The notes: generated by a model not told the origin, from the sequence alone. A stretch of 64,000 nt of DNA from Usnea hakonensis (GCA_013423325.1 BLJB01000031.1:124001-188000); one strand, 5' to 3'; shown: positions 1-11,350, counted from the stretch's first letter. A program made the numbers and translations.

Positions 1-2045
1 AGAGCTTGAGATGACAGCCGAAGAGCTGAAGACTTCTATGACTGAGCTGGAAGATCCCGGAATAGTGGAAACTATTGAAACGGGTAGAGTGGTCGTCGTA
101 GGTAGTGGTACTGTCGAAGTAAGTAGGACAACTGTTGGAGAGCTTGAAATCACTGCCGAAGAGCTTAGAACCTCAATGACTGAGGTCGACGATCCCGGGA
201 TAGTGGAGATCACTGAAACAGGTAGACTAGTCGTCGTGGGGCTTAGGGGTACTGTCGAAGTAAGTGGAACAACTGTTGTAGAGCTTGAAATCACAGCCGA
301 AGAGCTCAGAACCTCTATGACTGAGCTGAAAGATCCTGGAATGGTGGAAATTATAGAAACAGGTAGAGTGGTTGTTGTCGAAGTTGGTGCAGGGATTGGC
401 GTAGAGCTTGGAGTCACTGTTGGAGTCACTGTTGGAATCACTGTTGAAGATGTAACCGCCGTTGAGGTAGGCAGAAGGATTGGTGTTGTTGAAGGTGTCG
501 GCGAGACCGTTGCTTTAGTGCCACCAAGGTTGGTACACAGCTCTGATCGAATATAGTATATCCTAGGCTGGCCACCGTACATATAGACCGGAAGGTCATT
601 ATTTGAGTCAACCGTGACAGCCTGTTCTGTATATATCTCGTAGACAACATCGCCCGCGGTCCAGCCAGTCTTAGCCATAGAGATATTGTATGCTATGGCC
701 TCAACGCCGCGGTTGTTGAATACTGCAACTACTTGCGTCGTCGGAGTGCTTCCTTTCTTAATGCCTAGCACTTGAGTGTCCAAATAGAAAGGGACCGAAT
801 TCGTTGTCAGATATGTCATGTCGTTACCAATGACACACGCGCGGAACGCATTGATCTTTTTGATAAGCTGATAGTAAATGGTGGTGGTAGCGTAACCAGA
901 AGTCCAGGTTGTCTCTCGGTCGGCAGGAGGGAAGCCTCCTGAATAGTACTGCTCTTCCCCGGCATAAATGATTGGAAAGCCGTCATTAAGCATGGCGAAG
1001 GCGATGGCGTTCTGGTCCAGTCCAGAATCCGTTGTCAAGTAGGGGAAGCGATCGACGTCGTGGTTCTCCACGAAGTTTCCCAAAAGGGAGACATCTGTAC
1101 AATTTCCCTGCATCTCTGTGATCCCGTTGTACAGATTGGTCATGTTGCCATAGTTCGATGAGAATGCATCGATGATCAGATACCATATGGGAAAGTTGAG
1201 CAAGCCACTAACGTAATTCTGGTAATCGCAAACCTTTGCTATTGGATAGTCATAGACTTCACACATGATGTAGACGTCGGCAGCAGTTTCGAAAGGCGTG
1301 AAAAATTGCTGGTCTTGTTCAAGACAAGCATCAAGCCGAATGCCGTCAACGCCATAGAACTTGGTAATGTTCGAGACCCAAGCCTCCCATTTGTTGATGA
1401 TGAGAGTTTGGTCGATTGCCAAATCGGGAAGCGAGACATACTGGTCACCCGACCAACAATTTACCGTGTTGTTGTAATTTTGGTAATCGGTGATTTGACA
1501 GTATGGGTGATAGTAGCTTGGGTCGTTGAAAACGTCGTAAATAGAGTAGTCGACAGTGGTATAGTTGCCATTCCAAGCCATGTCGTTCGTGACCATGTCG
1601 AGCATAAGATACTAAGCTACATCAGCGCCTGCCGTCCTTAGCACAGGATCGATCGACATACCATGCCTCTCTCGTGCAAGGCATTGGACAAGGCCATCAA
1701 GTCCGCTGCAGTCCCGAAGTTCGAGTTGACTTCATTGATCTTTTGCGGCCAGAATCCATGGTAAGCCGCGCCGTATCTGGTGTAGTCTTGAATATTCTCA
1801 GTGATAGGCGATATCCAGATTGCTGTGAATCCCATGTCCTGTATGTAGTCTAGATTATTGATTATTCCTTGCCATGAGCCACCGCAATAACCTCCGAGAT
1901 TACTGCAAGGCGCCTCGCTTCCGTTTGTCCGGGCGTAGCGGTCGGTAAGGAGCTGGTAGATCGATTGTGACCGCCATCCTTCCTTGGAAAGGGCAGCAGC
2001 CAATCCAAGATACGTGTACAGAACGGCTAGAAACGCGAGAGTCAT
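1..2045 (-). CDS. Secreted GH13 alpha-amylase, 3' end beyond window
   Basis: Extracellular endo-acting starch hydrolase (alpha-1,4-glucan cleavage), GH13 fungal type. Two exons are visible: 2045-1662 and 1611-1, with a 50-nt intron (GTATGT...CTTAG) between. The start at 2045 is preferred over an in-frame ATG at 2075 because it opens directly into a signal peptide (MTLAFLAVLYTYLGLAAA). The catalytic triad is readable: nucleophile Asp about residue 222 in GIRLDA, acid Glu about 246 in MCEVYD, and Asp about 313 in FVENHDVDRF. The barrel and C-domain end near residue 440. Beyond them comes a Ser/Thr/Pro-rich tail with tandem 46-47-residue repeats that is still open at the window edge, at 665 or more residues. 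The usual Lys-His after the nucleophile motif (VKH) is replaced by CLEQ, as in divergent amylases. Whether a starch-binding domain or GPI signal follows cannot be seen. Confidence 0.93.
2..417. repeat. Tandem ~140-bp repeats in the amylase tail
   Basis: Three head-to-tail copies begin at about 2, 140 and 281 (periods 138 and 141 bp, both multiples of three). On the coding minus strand each unit encodes a Ser/Thr/Val-rich segment with the recurring core STIPGS and the block SSSAVISSS. The array probably continues left of the window. Confidence 0.9.
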
Positions 2046-2109
2046 GGTGCTTCGTGTCACCCGGAATGGAAACAAAAGCTTGACAAGCTGACATGACGCG
2101 TTGGAGAAT

Positions 2110-2118
2110 ACTTATAAC
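2110..2118 (-). promoter_or_regulatory. TATA-like element of the amylase gene
   Basis: TTATAAG on the minus strand about 65-70 nt upstream of the amylase ATG, with an ATTGG (inverted CCAAT) a few bases further upstream. Position and sequence suit a fungal core promoter; functional use is inferred. Confidence 0.45.
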
Positions 2119-2145
2119 CCAATTCTGGTGGCGAAACGTAAACAT

Positions 2146-2267
2146 CGCATTCGGAAACCAGCCTCCATTCCTCGGAATGTCTGGAATGGTAAACCTTCAG
2201 TGGCCACTGGAATGATACATACCGCGTTCGGAAACCAGCTTCCATTCCTCGGAGTTCATTGGAATGG
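2146..2267. repeat. Two ~45-bp direct repeats upstream of amylase
   Basis: Copies at about 2146-2190 and 2223-2267 share CGGAAACCAGC, T/CCATTCCTCGG and GGAATGGT with few mismatches and a 77-bp period. They lie 100-220 bp upstream of the amylase start. I could not fit them to the CGG-N8-(C/A)GG pattern known for AmyR, so a regulatory role is only a guess. Confidence 0.6.
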
Positions 2268-3596
2268 TGAATTATGGCCATTATGTGATGCCATATATGA
2301 CTGCATACATAGTAGTGACAGAACGCAATTGTTTATGCGAATTATAGATGCCCACGCATTGTGTGGGTATTTCAGCGTCGGCCAATCGTTTTTCTGCGTA
2401 ACTCGTACTTCATACAAGCCGTCCAGATGCGAAGGCCATTCGAGGTCTGCTGGCTGGTTATCTCGGATTCTCCTGTTCATGATCTAGCAGGAGGTTGTAT
2501 GCGGCCTCAGGCCTAACGCTCTAGGTAACAGAGACTCTCTGGGCGAGCATGATACTCAGTACGCGAGAAACTTTTTCTGATACGCCTTTGATGCTCCTGA
2601 ATGTCATCTATTCAAAGGCTATTATCATATATGATCTTTTTCACTGTGTTTACTGTGAAAGTTTACGACTTTCGCGTGTGCTCATAAAACAGTCATTTTT
2701 CTGTGATTAAATGGCTTTATCGCTTATTAGATCCATGTGTGATACAAGAGGGTGCAAGCTAAGATTGAAGACAGGAATGAGACTCCCACCTCGCTCAGAG
2801 ACTCGAAAAGTAGTAGAATGACTGCAAACCTGCAACTATTACCGCGTGAAACATTGCCTAAGTTGTTGTAAAACCCGAGCTTCGTCTTGATCATTTGACT
2901 TTTGTCAACCCCAGTTATTCTTATAATGCTTTTGTATACGGAGCAGGGATTCTTCTGGTTTAAGGCCATCCTCATGGCAGCGCACTTGAACTTCCTTCGA
3001 TCCCCTGGTAGTTTTTTACAACGTGGGTTTCACTGTTGTATCCAATAATACTTTGACAGGAACTTTTTGCAATACTTTAGAGCTCGTCTCTCGTTGCCAC
3101 TCGTGCGATAAAACAGCACTTATCCATACTAACTCATTCATAGATGCATTTCAGTATGACTCCAAGCATGCCTGGTAACAACATGACCATACAGGATCAT
3201 GACACCATGTTCGAGGGCAAAGAACCGTTTCTAGATTCGAACGTTAGATCTACCATCCACTTTAGCAACTTGGAGAGAGGTCGAGCGAGTATTCCAAGCC
3301 TGCTCCTCTTGCAGTCACTGGGCCTTCAGCCGGAGATATGCGTAAATTGATGACAGTCATGGTCGAGGAGATGAATGACATAATGATATTCAAGGTACTT
3401 TAGAGTAGGTACGTAAGGTACATTAGCGGTAAGGTGGGACCTTGTATCCTTGGCACCTTGGCAAGTTTGCAGGCCTCATCCCTACCGGCCCGCTGATAAG
3501 GAAGGCCATTGTCTGCATCTCCGTGGACCAAAGGTAAAGTACCGTACTGTACTCTATACATCGTGTAAAGAGAGTTACAATTCACCATCACCATGT

Positions 3597-3650
3597 CTTT
3601 TTCTTCTTCTGCTTCTTCTCCTTCTCCTTCTTCTTCCTTTGTTTTTTTCT
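3597..3650. repeat. TTC-rich pyrimidine microsatellite
   Basis: A run of TTC/TTCTCC units about 130-185 nt upstream of the SDR start codon, probably in its leader or core promoter. CT-rich leaders are common in front of fungal genes. Confidence 0.75.
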
Positions 3651-3779
3651 CTTTGTTACGAATACCCTGCAAGAAGTCATCGAGTCCATCTGCCACTTTG
3701 GCCCTCTCTAGCTTTCGTCTCAAACGCCCCACACCCCATCAGCTTCTCAGTTCTAATCATAAAAACCGCTCCCTTGATC

Positions 3780-4875
3780 ATGTCCGATCCTAATCGCTCT
3801 TCCTCCCCATTTTCTCCCTATCGCTCAGATGGCAAGCTGTACGGTTTTGTCTGTGTCGTCACAGGTGCAACCCAGCCAATTGGCCAGGCAATTGTTGCCG
3901 AACTCGCTGGTAAGACACCGGCTCAGCCCAGCTTCGACTGCAATTGACCTGACACCATCACAGCTCATGGAGCAGCTTGCATCTATGCCTGTACCAGAAC
4001 AGCCAACGAAGACACTTCCCGTATAGTCTCCAGCGAAGATCATCCCAACACGAAGATCATTCCGTACCCTTTGATTGCAGCAGACGAGCAAGCAACTCTC
4101 ACACTGATCGATGACATCCTAAACTCATGGGGAAGACTCGATGTCTGGGTCAGTAGCTCCGGCTTGCTGGGCCCGCCGTCAATTGACATGACAACTCCTG
4201 CCGACCTTCAAAAGTGCTTCGAGGCCAACAGTCTAGCGCCTTTTTTCGCTTTGAAATACGCACCTGCTGCCATGGGAAAGCTGGTGAGCAAGGGCCATTA
4301 TCCGAATGCTGCGCCAAAGAACCAAAAATATGGGAGCATTATCGTTGTCAGTTCTGTAGCTTCGACATATGGGGGATGCTGGGGCCCTTGCTACACGATG
4401 AGTTCTCATGCAGCGTTGGGAGTGGTACAGGCTGGTGTCGCCGTCCTCAAAGGTTCTGGCGTTCGCATCAATTGCATCTCACCAGGTCAGATTGACGTCG
4501 GTATAGATTTAAAAGGTTTCGACATGCGAGGCATGAAGTCTCAGCTGCCTCCTGCAAACCTACAATCGCCCGAGTCCCAGAAGGAGCATATTGGGCTTGA
4601 GCGTGCGGGATTACCAAGCGAAGTCGCGAGAGTAGCTGGGTTTTTGGCGAGTGGTTTCAGCAGCTACATGACTGGTGCTAACATGGTACGTGCTTCCGGG
4701 CTCCATTGTCTCTCTTTTGATCCGAACACTGAATCGTGAGACGCGTCTTGGGAGCCCTAGACATCTTTCAAGGCTCACTATACCCCCTCAATTAGGCAGT
4801 ACTGACTCCCAAAATATGATGTAGGTCGTTGACGGTGGCGCCTCGGTCATGATGCCACTCACAGTACCAATCTAA
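3780..4875 (+). CDS. Short-chain dehydrogenase/reductase-like protein, active site degenerate
   Basis: Rossmann-fold SDR-family protein, 300 aa. Exons 3780-3909, 3964-4685 and 4825-4875; introns of 54 and 139 nt with GTAAGA and GTACGT donors; spliced length 903 nt. Near residues 28-35 the cofactor loop reads TGATQPIG, so the middle glycine of TGxxxGxG is Pro. The NNAG position reads SSSG (about 107-110). The catalytic Ser block is VVSSVAS and Tyr about 187 is present, but YxxxK reads YTMSS, so the catalytic Lys is Ser. The C-terminal VDGG motif is encoded by the last exon. The fold is clear, but loss of Lys and the altered glycine loop argue against normal dehydrogenase chemistry; it may bind nucleotide or be a pseudoenzyme. 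Neighbours do not suggest a pathway. Confidence 0.85.
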
Positions 4876-5024
4876 ACGTAATGGTGGATCGCATATAATT
4901 CTGCAAATATATATACATCATGTGGCTATGCTATCAGGGGCTATGATCTGACAGGGTCCCAAGCAAAAGAAGGAAAGGATCAAATACATTGACCGGGAAG
5001 ATGATTGCAGACGCGATTGAATAG

Positions 5025-6326
5025 TCATACAGAAGTATCTCTTGGTCTCTTGAATCCAGCGCCTTCACCCTCCCAAACTCGCACTCCCGTGCTTTTCAGG
5101 TGCTCCAGCGAATTCCAGAAAGGCTCCCACTGTTCCAGAGCATCCCTGCTCAAAGCGAACTTGTTGAAACAAATATCCCCAGCGCCATCCAAAGTATCGC
5201 TGTCATGCAGGGGCGACACAGCAATTGCCAAGGTGAAAAGCCTCTCGCATCGCTCACGCATGATTCGTAAATTGGTCGCGAGATGTCGCGGGTTAGAATC
5301 CGTAAAAGCAGCATCAAGGGTCAGTATCTGCGTAGGTAGACTGGCCATGAAGGAAGAGTCGATATTTCGGCATCCCACTCGAAGGTAGAGGAGACGGGGT
5401 AGCTGATTGAGCATGACACGCAATGTTGTCAAGGGGGAGCTCAGATTCCGCCCCTGATTGCCAAATGACATGGCAAAAGAAGGCTTCTCTGGATCTTCGT
5501 TGAAGGCGTAAGTGCGAGAGAGCGACAGACCCGAATCTTCAAACAATGTCATAGGAAGGCCCGTGACTTTTCGTTCGAACGAGGACTCGGATATAAGTTG
5601 AAGTAAAGTTTGAAAATAGAGCAGTAGCAGCGGCGGAATAGCTTCATTCATGGCTATGAATGCGTGGGTCACGGGTCGTTCACTCGAATTTGGCTGATTC
5701 TCCCAAGCCTCCGCCCTTTTGCTGGGGCTTGGTTGCAGCAAGTTGGTCCAAGCTGCTGCTGCAGAGGCCGCAGTCGCGTCGCCAACAACGGTCTCGTCAA
5801 GGAGCACCTCCTTTTCGAGCATGTCATCGTCAAAAGTCCCCCATATCATGCTAACATTCGGATCCTGCTCAAAATCAAAGGTCAAAGAAAGAAGCCTGGT
5901 CAAAGATCGTAAGGCTGTATCCCAAGCTGACATCCTGTCTTTGACATATTTCTCTTTGTTGTATCTGAGCGACAGCGATGTAAAACGTATTACAAGATGA
6001 CGCATGCAACTGCTGTTCCTCGGCCCAATACTACCAAGCCAACGGATGATTTGGTTGGGGTGGACGACAGTGACACAGACGGTCTCGTAGAGGAACGGCG
6101 CAACCTCGTTGCAGATCCGACGACATGTTTGCAGAACAGCGTGGGATGAGAAAGATTGCAATGCATTTGCGTCTGAACGCACCGGCTTTCTATGATCGGC
6201 AAATCCGTATGATGACCAGGTATGTTCTTTGTGCGTAGCATAAGCCCAGATGTGATCTCGTATCTCGCGTGGAAGGCTCAAAAGGGAGGCCATTTTGGGG
6301 GTTGAGTCAACTTCTACATTGTACAT
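5025..6326 (-). CDS. F-box-like domain protein, single exon
   Basis: Uninterrupted 433-codon frame. Residues about 14-26 read LLSLPREIRDHIW, the helix typical of the very large fungal F-box-like/2EXR group, followed by a conserved HAVLQTCRRICNEVAPFLYE segment. These proteins usually have no assigned biochemical role; some recruit substrates to SCF ubiquitin ligases. The rest is Leu-rich without repeats I can define. A second in-frame ATG at 6293 starts nearer the domain and is an alternative. It is convergent with the upstream SDR, with 149 bp between their stops. Substrate and process unknown. Confidence 0.75.
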   Translation of the reverse strand: MYNVEVDSTPKMASLLSLPREIRDHIWAYATHKEHTWSSYGFADHRKPVRSDANALQSFSSHAVLQTCRRICNEVAPFLYETVCVTVVHPNQIIRWLGSIGPRNSSCMRHLVIRFTSLSLRYNKEKYVKDRMSAWDTALRSLTRLLSLTFDFEQDPNVSMIWGTFDDDMLEKEVLLDETVVGDATAASAAAAWTNLLQPSPSKRAEAWENQPNSSERPVTHAFIAMNEAIPPLLLLYFQTLLQLISESSFERKVTGLPMTLFEDSGLSLSRTYAFNEDPEKPSFAMSFGNQGRNLSSPLTTLRVMLNQLPRLLYLRVGCRNIDSSFMASLPTQILTLDAAFTDSNPRHLATNLRIMRERCERLFTLAIAVSPLHDSDTLDGAGDICFNKFALSRDALEQWEPFWNSLEHLKSTGVRVWEGEGAGFKRPRDTSV

Positions 6327-7178
6327 GTACTCTAGACTTATAGTATTGAGATGTCGTCAAGGAAGCATACTTGCAGCACAAAAGAGATAGAATTGGACGA
6401 AATATTGAAGGGAATAGAATCTTTAGAAGCAATCCTGATTCCCGTCTTCGATCCTGTACTGTTTTACTCTGGTATACCTACTTTCTATAGCCGATCAGAA
6501 CGTATGACGTCAGTCCCATGTAAGTCAACACGTTCTTAGGTCCCACGATCAAGCAACAATACTTTGCAAATCCCTGTTGCTCCTTCTGACATCAGGTTGA
6601 TAAGATCTGTACTCAATTTCGCTAAATACGATTCTCGATGGCCGTCATCAGCATGACTGGGCACAAAAGAGACGAAAAGTTTGCAATGGCAACGCCGGCA
6701 TTGTGGACGGCGCTTAGACCATTGTACCCTGGCTACTCAGATGATGGCGTTCACGTTCAAGATCTATGTTCTTTATATTTTGATGGTTTACGGCTTTGGT
6801 CACTTACAGCTCAAGACGAATTAGAGGAGCATACCTCCGTATGACTCGACAAAGCATGTAAATGTTCATGACGCGACAACTATAACCTGGAGCAGTAGAC
6901 GGAGGGGAAGCTGCGTAGATTATCAGAGCTTCTGTGTGAGCACTAGGCAAGTGGCTCCACGGGTGTGTACCTTGCGAATAGGGCCAAAATCTCTCATCAA
7001 CATGGGAGGAGGAGGAGGCGGTTTGGTGTAAAACTTAAATTGCACTTTGCGCTGATATCATACAGCTGACGAAAAAAAAGCTCTCCCAACCGACTTGCCC
7101 GACAACAGTATCAGAATCACTACGGGTGACGAACTGCTCCCCCCTGCCCCCCACAAAAATCCACTAAAGACCAAAGCA
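6327..7178. other. Intergenic, nothing recognised
   Basis: Upstream of the F-box-like gene and downstream of the secreted protein. Only short frames, none with domain or signal-peptide character; no RNA gene or repeat seen. Confidence 0.5.
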
Positions 7179-7820
7179 TCACGCATTCGGGTTCGTCGAT
7201 GGTGTCTGACCTATCGCATAGCTCGGGTATCCCACATTCACGGCATTCCCGTTGAAAGTAGGATCGTTATGCGGGTACCCTACATAGACCTCCTGCCCAT
7301 TGACGATCGACGGTGGACGGCCCGGTATGGTTCTCAAATTAACACCTGCAAAGTTGCTCAGAGGCACACTGTTCTGGCAGCTGTTGGCCATAGCCGTGAA
7401 TATTTCCGAGCATCTCTCATAGGTCGGTAGGGGCGCAGATCCTTGATATGGCGGTAGGAAGAAACCGAGGGCGCATGACACTGCCAGCTGGCTCCATATC
7501 CAAGTCGCGGTGCGAGTACGCACGTCGACTAATTTCGTGCAGGCGTCCTGGAGCGATGCAGAGCAATTTGACCATGCTACGCCGGTGTACCTTGTGACTT
7601 CAATTAAGGCAGTGCAATTTACGCCGTAGGGTTGAGGGCTTTGAACGTAGACAGGTGCAACGGAGCAAGTGTCCGGGAGGTTTGGTTCTTGAACCCTTGG
7701 GCCGCATGGATCACCGTTGACGGGGGCTGGCACCGGGGCTGGCGTGGCGATGGTCGTGGGACTTAGGAGACATGACAGAAGGCAGAAGCAGATGGGTGCT
7801 GAGAGGGTGGTTCGCCACAT
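7179..7820 (-). CDS. Small secreted cysteine-containing protein
   Basis: Single exon, 213 aa. The ATG at 7820 begins a classical signal peptide (MWRTTLSAPICFCLLSCLL) with likely cleavage near TIATPAP; the frame extends upstream only to a TTG. The mature part starts with a Pro/Ala linker, then holds eight cysteines spread over about 120 residues and a conserved-looking block WIWSQLAVSCALGFFLPPY, followed by a Gly/Pro/Asn-rich tail. The even cysteine number suggests disulphides and extracellular location. I do not recognise an enzymatic family; similar secreted proteins occur widely in ascomycetes and some act as elicitors, but that role is not shown here. Confidence 0.75.
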   Translation of the reverse strand: MWRTTLSAPICFCLLSCLLSPTTIATPAPVPAPVNGDPCGPRVQEPNLPDTCSVAPVYVQSPQPYGVNCTALIEVTRYTGVAWSNCSASLQDACTKLVDVRTRTATWIWSQLAVSCALGFFLPPYQGSAPLPTYERCSEIFTAMANSCQNSVPLSNFAGVNLRTIPGRPPSIVNGQEVYVGYPHNDPTFNGNAVNVGYPSYAIGQTPSTNPNA

Positions 7821-8830
7821 GGTAGGGTATTTCTCTCGAGGAGTCGATGCCTTTCTTACTTTCCAGAGTTGCCCTGGCAAACACAGAGTGAAGGATAGCA
7901 GAATATACCGGGGATAAATTTGAAAATCAATGAGTAAAAAAATCGAGGGGTAAGACTACTTGAATGAGTAAATTATAACGACTTTATTGACCCAGGGCTC
8001 GTTGAAGAATGGCTAGGTCCAGTGCAAAAGACAAGGAATCAAGGGTCTTAAAGCCCTCTTTCAAACACGGATTTAATCGCGCTTCACCATACCATGGTCA
8101 GATCCTGTCCTCTCAGAGTCTCGGAGGATGAACGGCATAATGCGGTGAAGCGCTTATGAAGTTCCATTTCGTCGCTAAAGAGAAGGTTATAATTGCTGAA
8201 AGCCAAGGGCAATAAGCAATTTTGCAACTTCAGAACTCTCAATTAGGGAAATCATTGGTAATTCTGACCGTTGTACTCCGTGGCTTGCAATGTTAGAAGC
8301 CCAGACTCGAGGGCACCGGTGACCCATCGTGATTACCCATCTCTCTGTTGGATTTAAAATGCATACCCGCAAGTAGTGATACGACCTCTGTCTCACGCAT
8401 TATCCGCGTTTACTCATGCGCCCAAGTAAGCGACGATTTCGGGTCGGACGCGTGCCTTCAGGTAGTACTAAAAATGGTGAAATTACCTAGGACTGTATGG
8501 TGGGAACATCTAGGATCTATCACATGGACATGACTGCTACGCGACATGAGGCTAAGAGCCTATCGATATGTGCCAGCTTAGTAGAGTGGGGGTCCCAAAG
8601 GGAGGTGATGGACACGTTACTTGCAGATACTCCGTAGCTTTGAGAATTCGAGATTGAGTGAATACAGGGTGTGATCTGACAATCCCAGTGGCTTGCGGAT
8701 GACGTTGCTTCGCATTTTGATTCGCACAATATAATGATGAGCCAGGAATTGGTGGGACTCGAAGAAAATGAACACGTACAGTATCTAAACGAATCAGCGT
8801 CCTCATCTTAAGCGCAAAATTCATACTCAC
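7821..8830. other. Intergenic, nothing recognised
   Basis: Promoter of the secreted protein on the left and 3' flank of HPM1 on the right. Several short overlapping frames have no coding character that I can recognise. Confidence 0.5.
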
Positions 8831-10154
8831 TCACCACTGTGACCATTCGGTCGCGTTCCCACCGGCTGCCCGAATTTCCACTATGACTCTGCTAACGCCC
8901 TCGTCTTTGGACTCCCACGCTATTGCTCCTTTGCCACCCAGCTCGTTCAGAACTTTCAGGAACTCATCGATACCGCCACCAACACCGAAGTAAATCTTTT
9001 TGGCCGCGACCAATGCTCTCCCATGCCGATGTGTCTTTTCCGCGCCATCCAAGGTCTTGAGAAGGATCTGAGTGAAAGCATGAATTGAGGAGGGAGAATA
9101 GATTGTCTCGCTCGCTAGAAAAATGGTCTCGATTCGACTCCCATTGCCAGGACCCTCGAGTGGCGTGAGAAGATCAGTGAATATTTCGTTCCAAGGCCCC
9201 GATATGCCTGATATTGTGATACCCTTGTCGGAAAGGTCCTTGACGAATCGTGAGAGGAGGCCAGGGGTAATATCGAGATCCCCTACAGGTTCCGGGGTCT
9301 CTACGGACTGAAAAAAGTACCAAGTGAGTAGCAGATTAGGTAGGGTAGCATTTTCTAAGACTGACAAGTTGAAATCAGCGACTAGTAAATGAACGACACG
9401 CCACGAGGGTGACGCCTCTTTGAGAAAAAAGTTGAAGAATACGAGACTTGGAAGAGCTGTGCCTGCGCCCACCTGTCAGGAGCGAGTTCAGTAAGTATTA
9501 GTTGGGCACGAAGCCAGTCGTGTAGATCATGAACTACCTCGACAACTTGCACTTCTCGCCCATCCAATCCCCAACCCTTGCTGAGACTCCCGGATAGATA
9601 AGCGGCAAGGTCCACAGCACACTCCCAAGTCTTGAAACCTCCCTCGTACACATCTGGCGTAATGTCATCAATCGAAAGACCAACTGCTGGATTGGACTGA
9701 TTGGTGATGTCATGTTCGGCCATCAGCTGTGCTCGTATATCAAAAAGCTCGCGGCGAGGAAGGTTGAGCATGCCGGCCGAAGATGGAACATGGACTGTTC
9801 GGTAAGAAATCTTGGACGGAAGAGCAGAAAGCTGCAATGGTCAGATGATACAACTGGTAGTAAGGCATCAGAGTAGACAAATTGGTGCTGGATACGTTCG
9901 TGGGATGGAATATAGAGTTGCAAGAATCACTAATACTATGCTGGTCATAAACACGGAAGCGTAAGAGTGATGTTCCATACCAGATCTTGAAGCCTGTGAG
10001 ATTTGGGCTCGGTGACAGCAGCAGAATTGTATCCCGGCTGGTCATATGAGGGTCCAGTATCCATCGTCTCATCCGTAGTCCCTTCAATGTCATCACTTCC
10101 AAAGCCAAAGGAAAATGGCTGGCTCTGGCTCTGGCTTTGGCCCTGGCTCATCAT
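8831..10154 (-). CDS. HPM1: Protein-histidine N-methyltransferase (HPM1/METTL18 type)
   Basis: SAM-dependent seven-beta-strand methyltransferase; yeast Hpm1 methylates a histidine of ribosomal protein uL3 (Rpl3). Three exons: 10154-9981, 9831-9538, 9472-8831; introns 149 and 65 nt; 369 aa, close to the yeast length. The N-terminus carries PFSFGFGSDDIE, typical of the family, then LLSALPSKISY across the first junction. The SAM-binding loop VVEVGAGTALPS is rebuilt exactly by the second splice (GAG|GTGGGCGCA), which supports the model. Upstream of it, the block GGFKTWECAVDLAAYL is characteristic. Two consecutive ATGs (10154, 10151) are possible starts. It acts in cytosol/nucleus during ribosome production. 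Confidence 0.9.
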
Positions 10155-11350
10155 GGGCTACAATTACAGCAAGCAAACAAACAATTGCCGCTCCTCAACT
10201 TGTGCTAAAGCTCAAGACTCATCTTCGCCAAAGGCTTGCCGTTTGGGAAAACCTGCACGCTCGGCTTTGGTCCTGGATAACTGGACTCGTCCGACGCCAC
10301 GGATTTTACCCCTCTACCCTATGACTTTTTAATCCAAACGACCATCTTTTTGGAAGTTGATTGGATGGAGAAGAAAGGAGAAACGGAGAAAAGGAAGGAG
10401 TTAAAAGACTCTGTCGCTGTCTCCTTGACCCATGTTGCCGTGGACGGTGGCACGGGTGGGTGACGTTTTTCCCGGTCGGGTCGGCTAAAATTCCCCAAAA
10501 TAAAGTACACTAAAATTTTCTAGACCGAGCAACAACTCCTTCGATATCAAATTTCCTTTTGATGAAGCTACGCGCGAGGCGTCGCCAGGCTCAATCGTAC
10601 TGGGCCTCTCAGCAATTTGACACTCTCGTTACAAAGTCGTCGCAAATGGCCCATCGTACAAGACGACCTCCACCGGCCAGGCTTGCTCAAGATGACGAGA
10701 TCCGTAATATTTGATCCCCGGTCATGGATACGGCTTTTCACTATATCTCCTAGGCCGTCCAAAAACCTTTAACTGCAGCATTGTCTGTCTGCTATTGAAT
10801 GTTCCTGAGCTTCTCAGCTAGGGACCGTCGCATTTGCTGCTCTCATGAGTTTATCAAACCCAACGAGTACTTGGCGGCCAGCAGGAAGGACAGTGAAAAA
10901 GGATCAACGCCCAGGGCTGCGCCCTTCTGAGTCATCCAGGAAACGGAATTCTGAACTTCTGAAGTCATGACAGTTATTATTAGCCTCTGGACTTGCCTGC
11001 TCGTGTCCTTTTATGTAATAAATAAGTGCTGATGGGTTCTGTGTGCAATACAGTAATAACTGACTATTCTACTTTTCCAGCGCGATGATTGGCTATGGTC
11101 CTTGATTCAGGGTCCAGCTCATTAAACTCAGCTCACCCTTTTGAACATGACTTCGTCCCGAACACGACCAAAACGAGCTCACATCATCATCACCTCTTGT
11201 ACAGCGCGTCTTTTTTCGTATTTACGTTCGTATAAGATATCATTTCTTGCTCTCTCTCTCCTCACTTCGCTCCTTTCTGCTATTCTGCCTCTCCTTTCCA
11301 TCTAGTCGCGGCTCTTGAAAACACACAGCATTCTTTTCGCAACACTCAAA
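10155..11350. other. Intergenic between divergent HPM1 and GPI protein genes
   Basis: Shared upstream region of about 1.2 kb. The last 100 bp before 11351 is CT-rich, a typical fungal leader. No open frame with recognisable features and no tRNA-like element. Confidence 0.5.

Larger units (their letters stand above)
2046..3779. other. Intergenic: amylase promoter and SDR leader
   Basis: No convincing gene. The left part is the amylase promoter, with a TATA-like element and two direct repeats (separate entries). The middle (about 2560-3130) is AT-rich and featureless. A 68-codon open frame at 3144-3350 lacks any recognisable signal and was not called. The right end is a pyrimidine-rich leader of the next gene. 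Confidence 0.6.

Noticed and set aside
11..556. Long plus-strand frame across the amylase repeats
   Set aside because: It is the antisense of the repetitive amylase tail; the minus strand has catalytic motifs, signal peptide and intron.
3400..3732. 110-codon minus-strand frame with KEKKTKEEEGEGEE
   Set aside because: It is produced by reading the TTC microsatellite in the SDR leader backwards; no conserved sequence.
6638..6844. 68-codon plus-strand frame as a small gene
   Set aside because: No signal peptide, domain or splice partners; length within chance expectation for a gap of this size.
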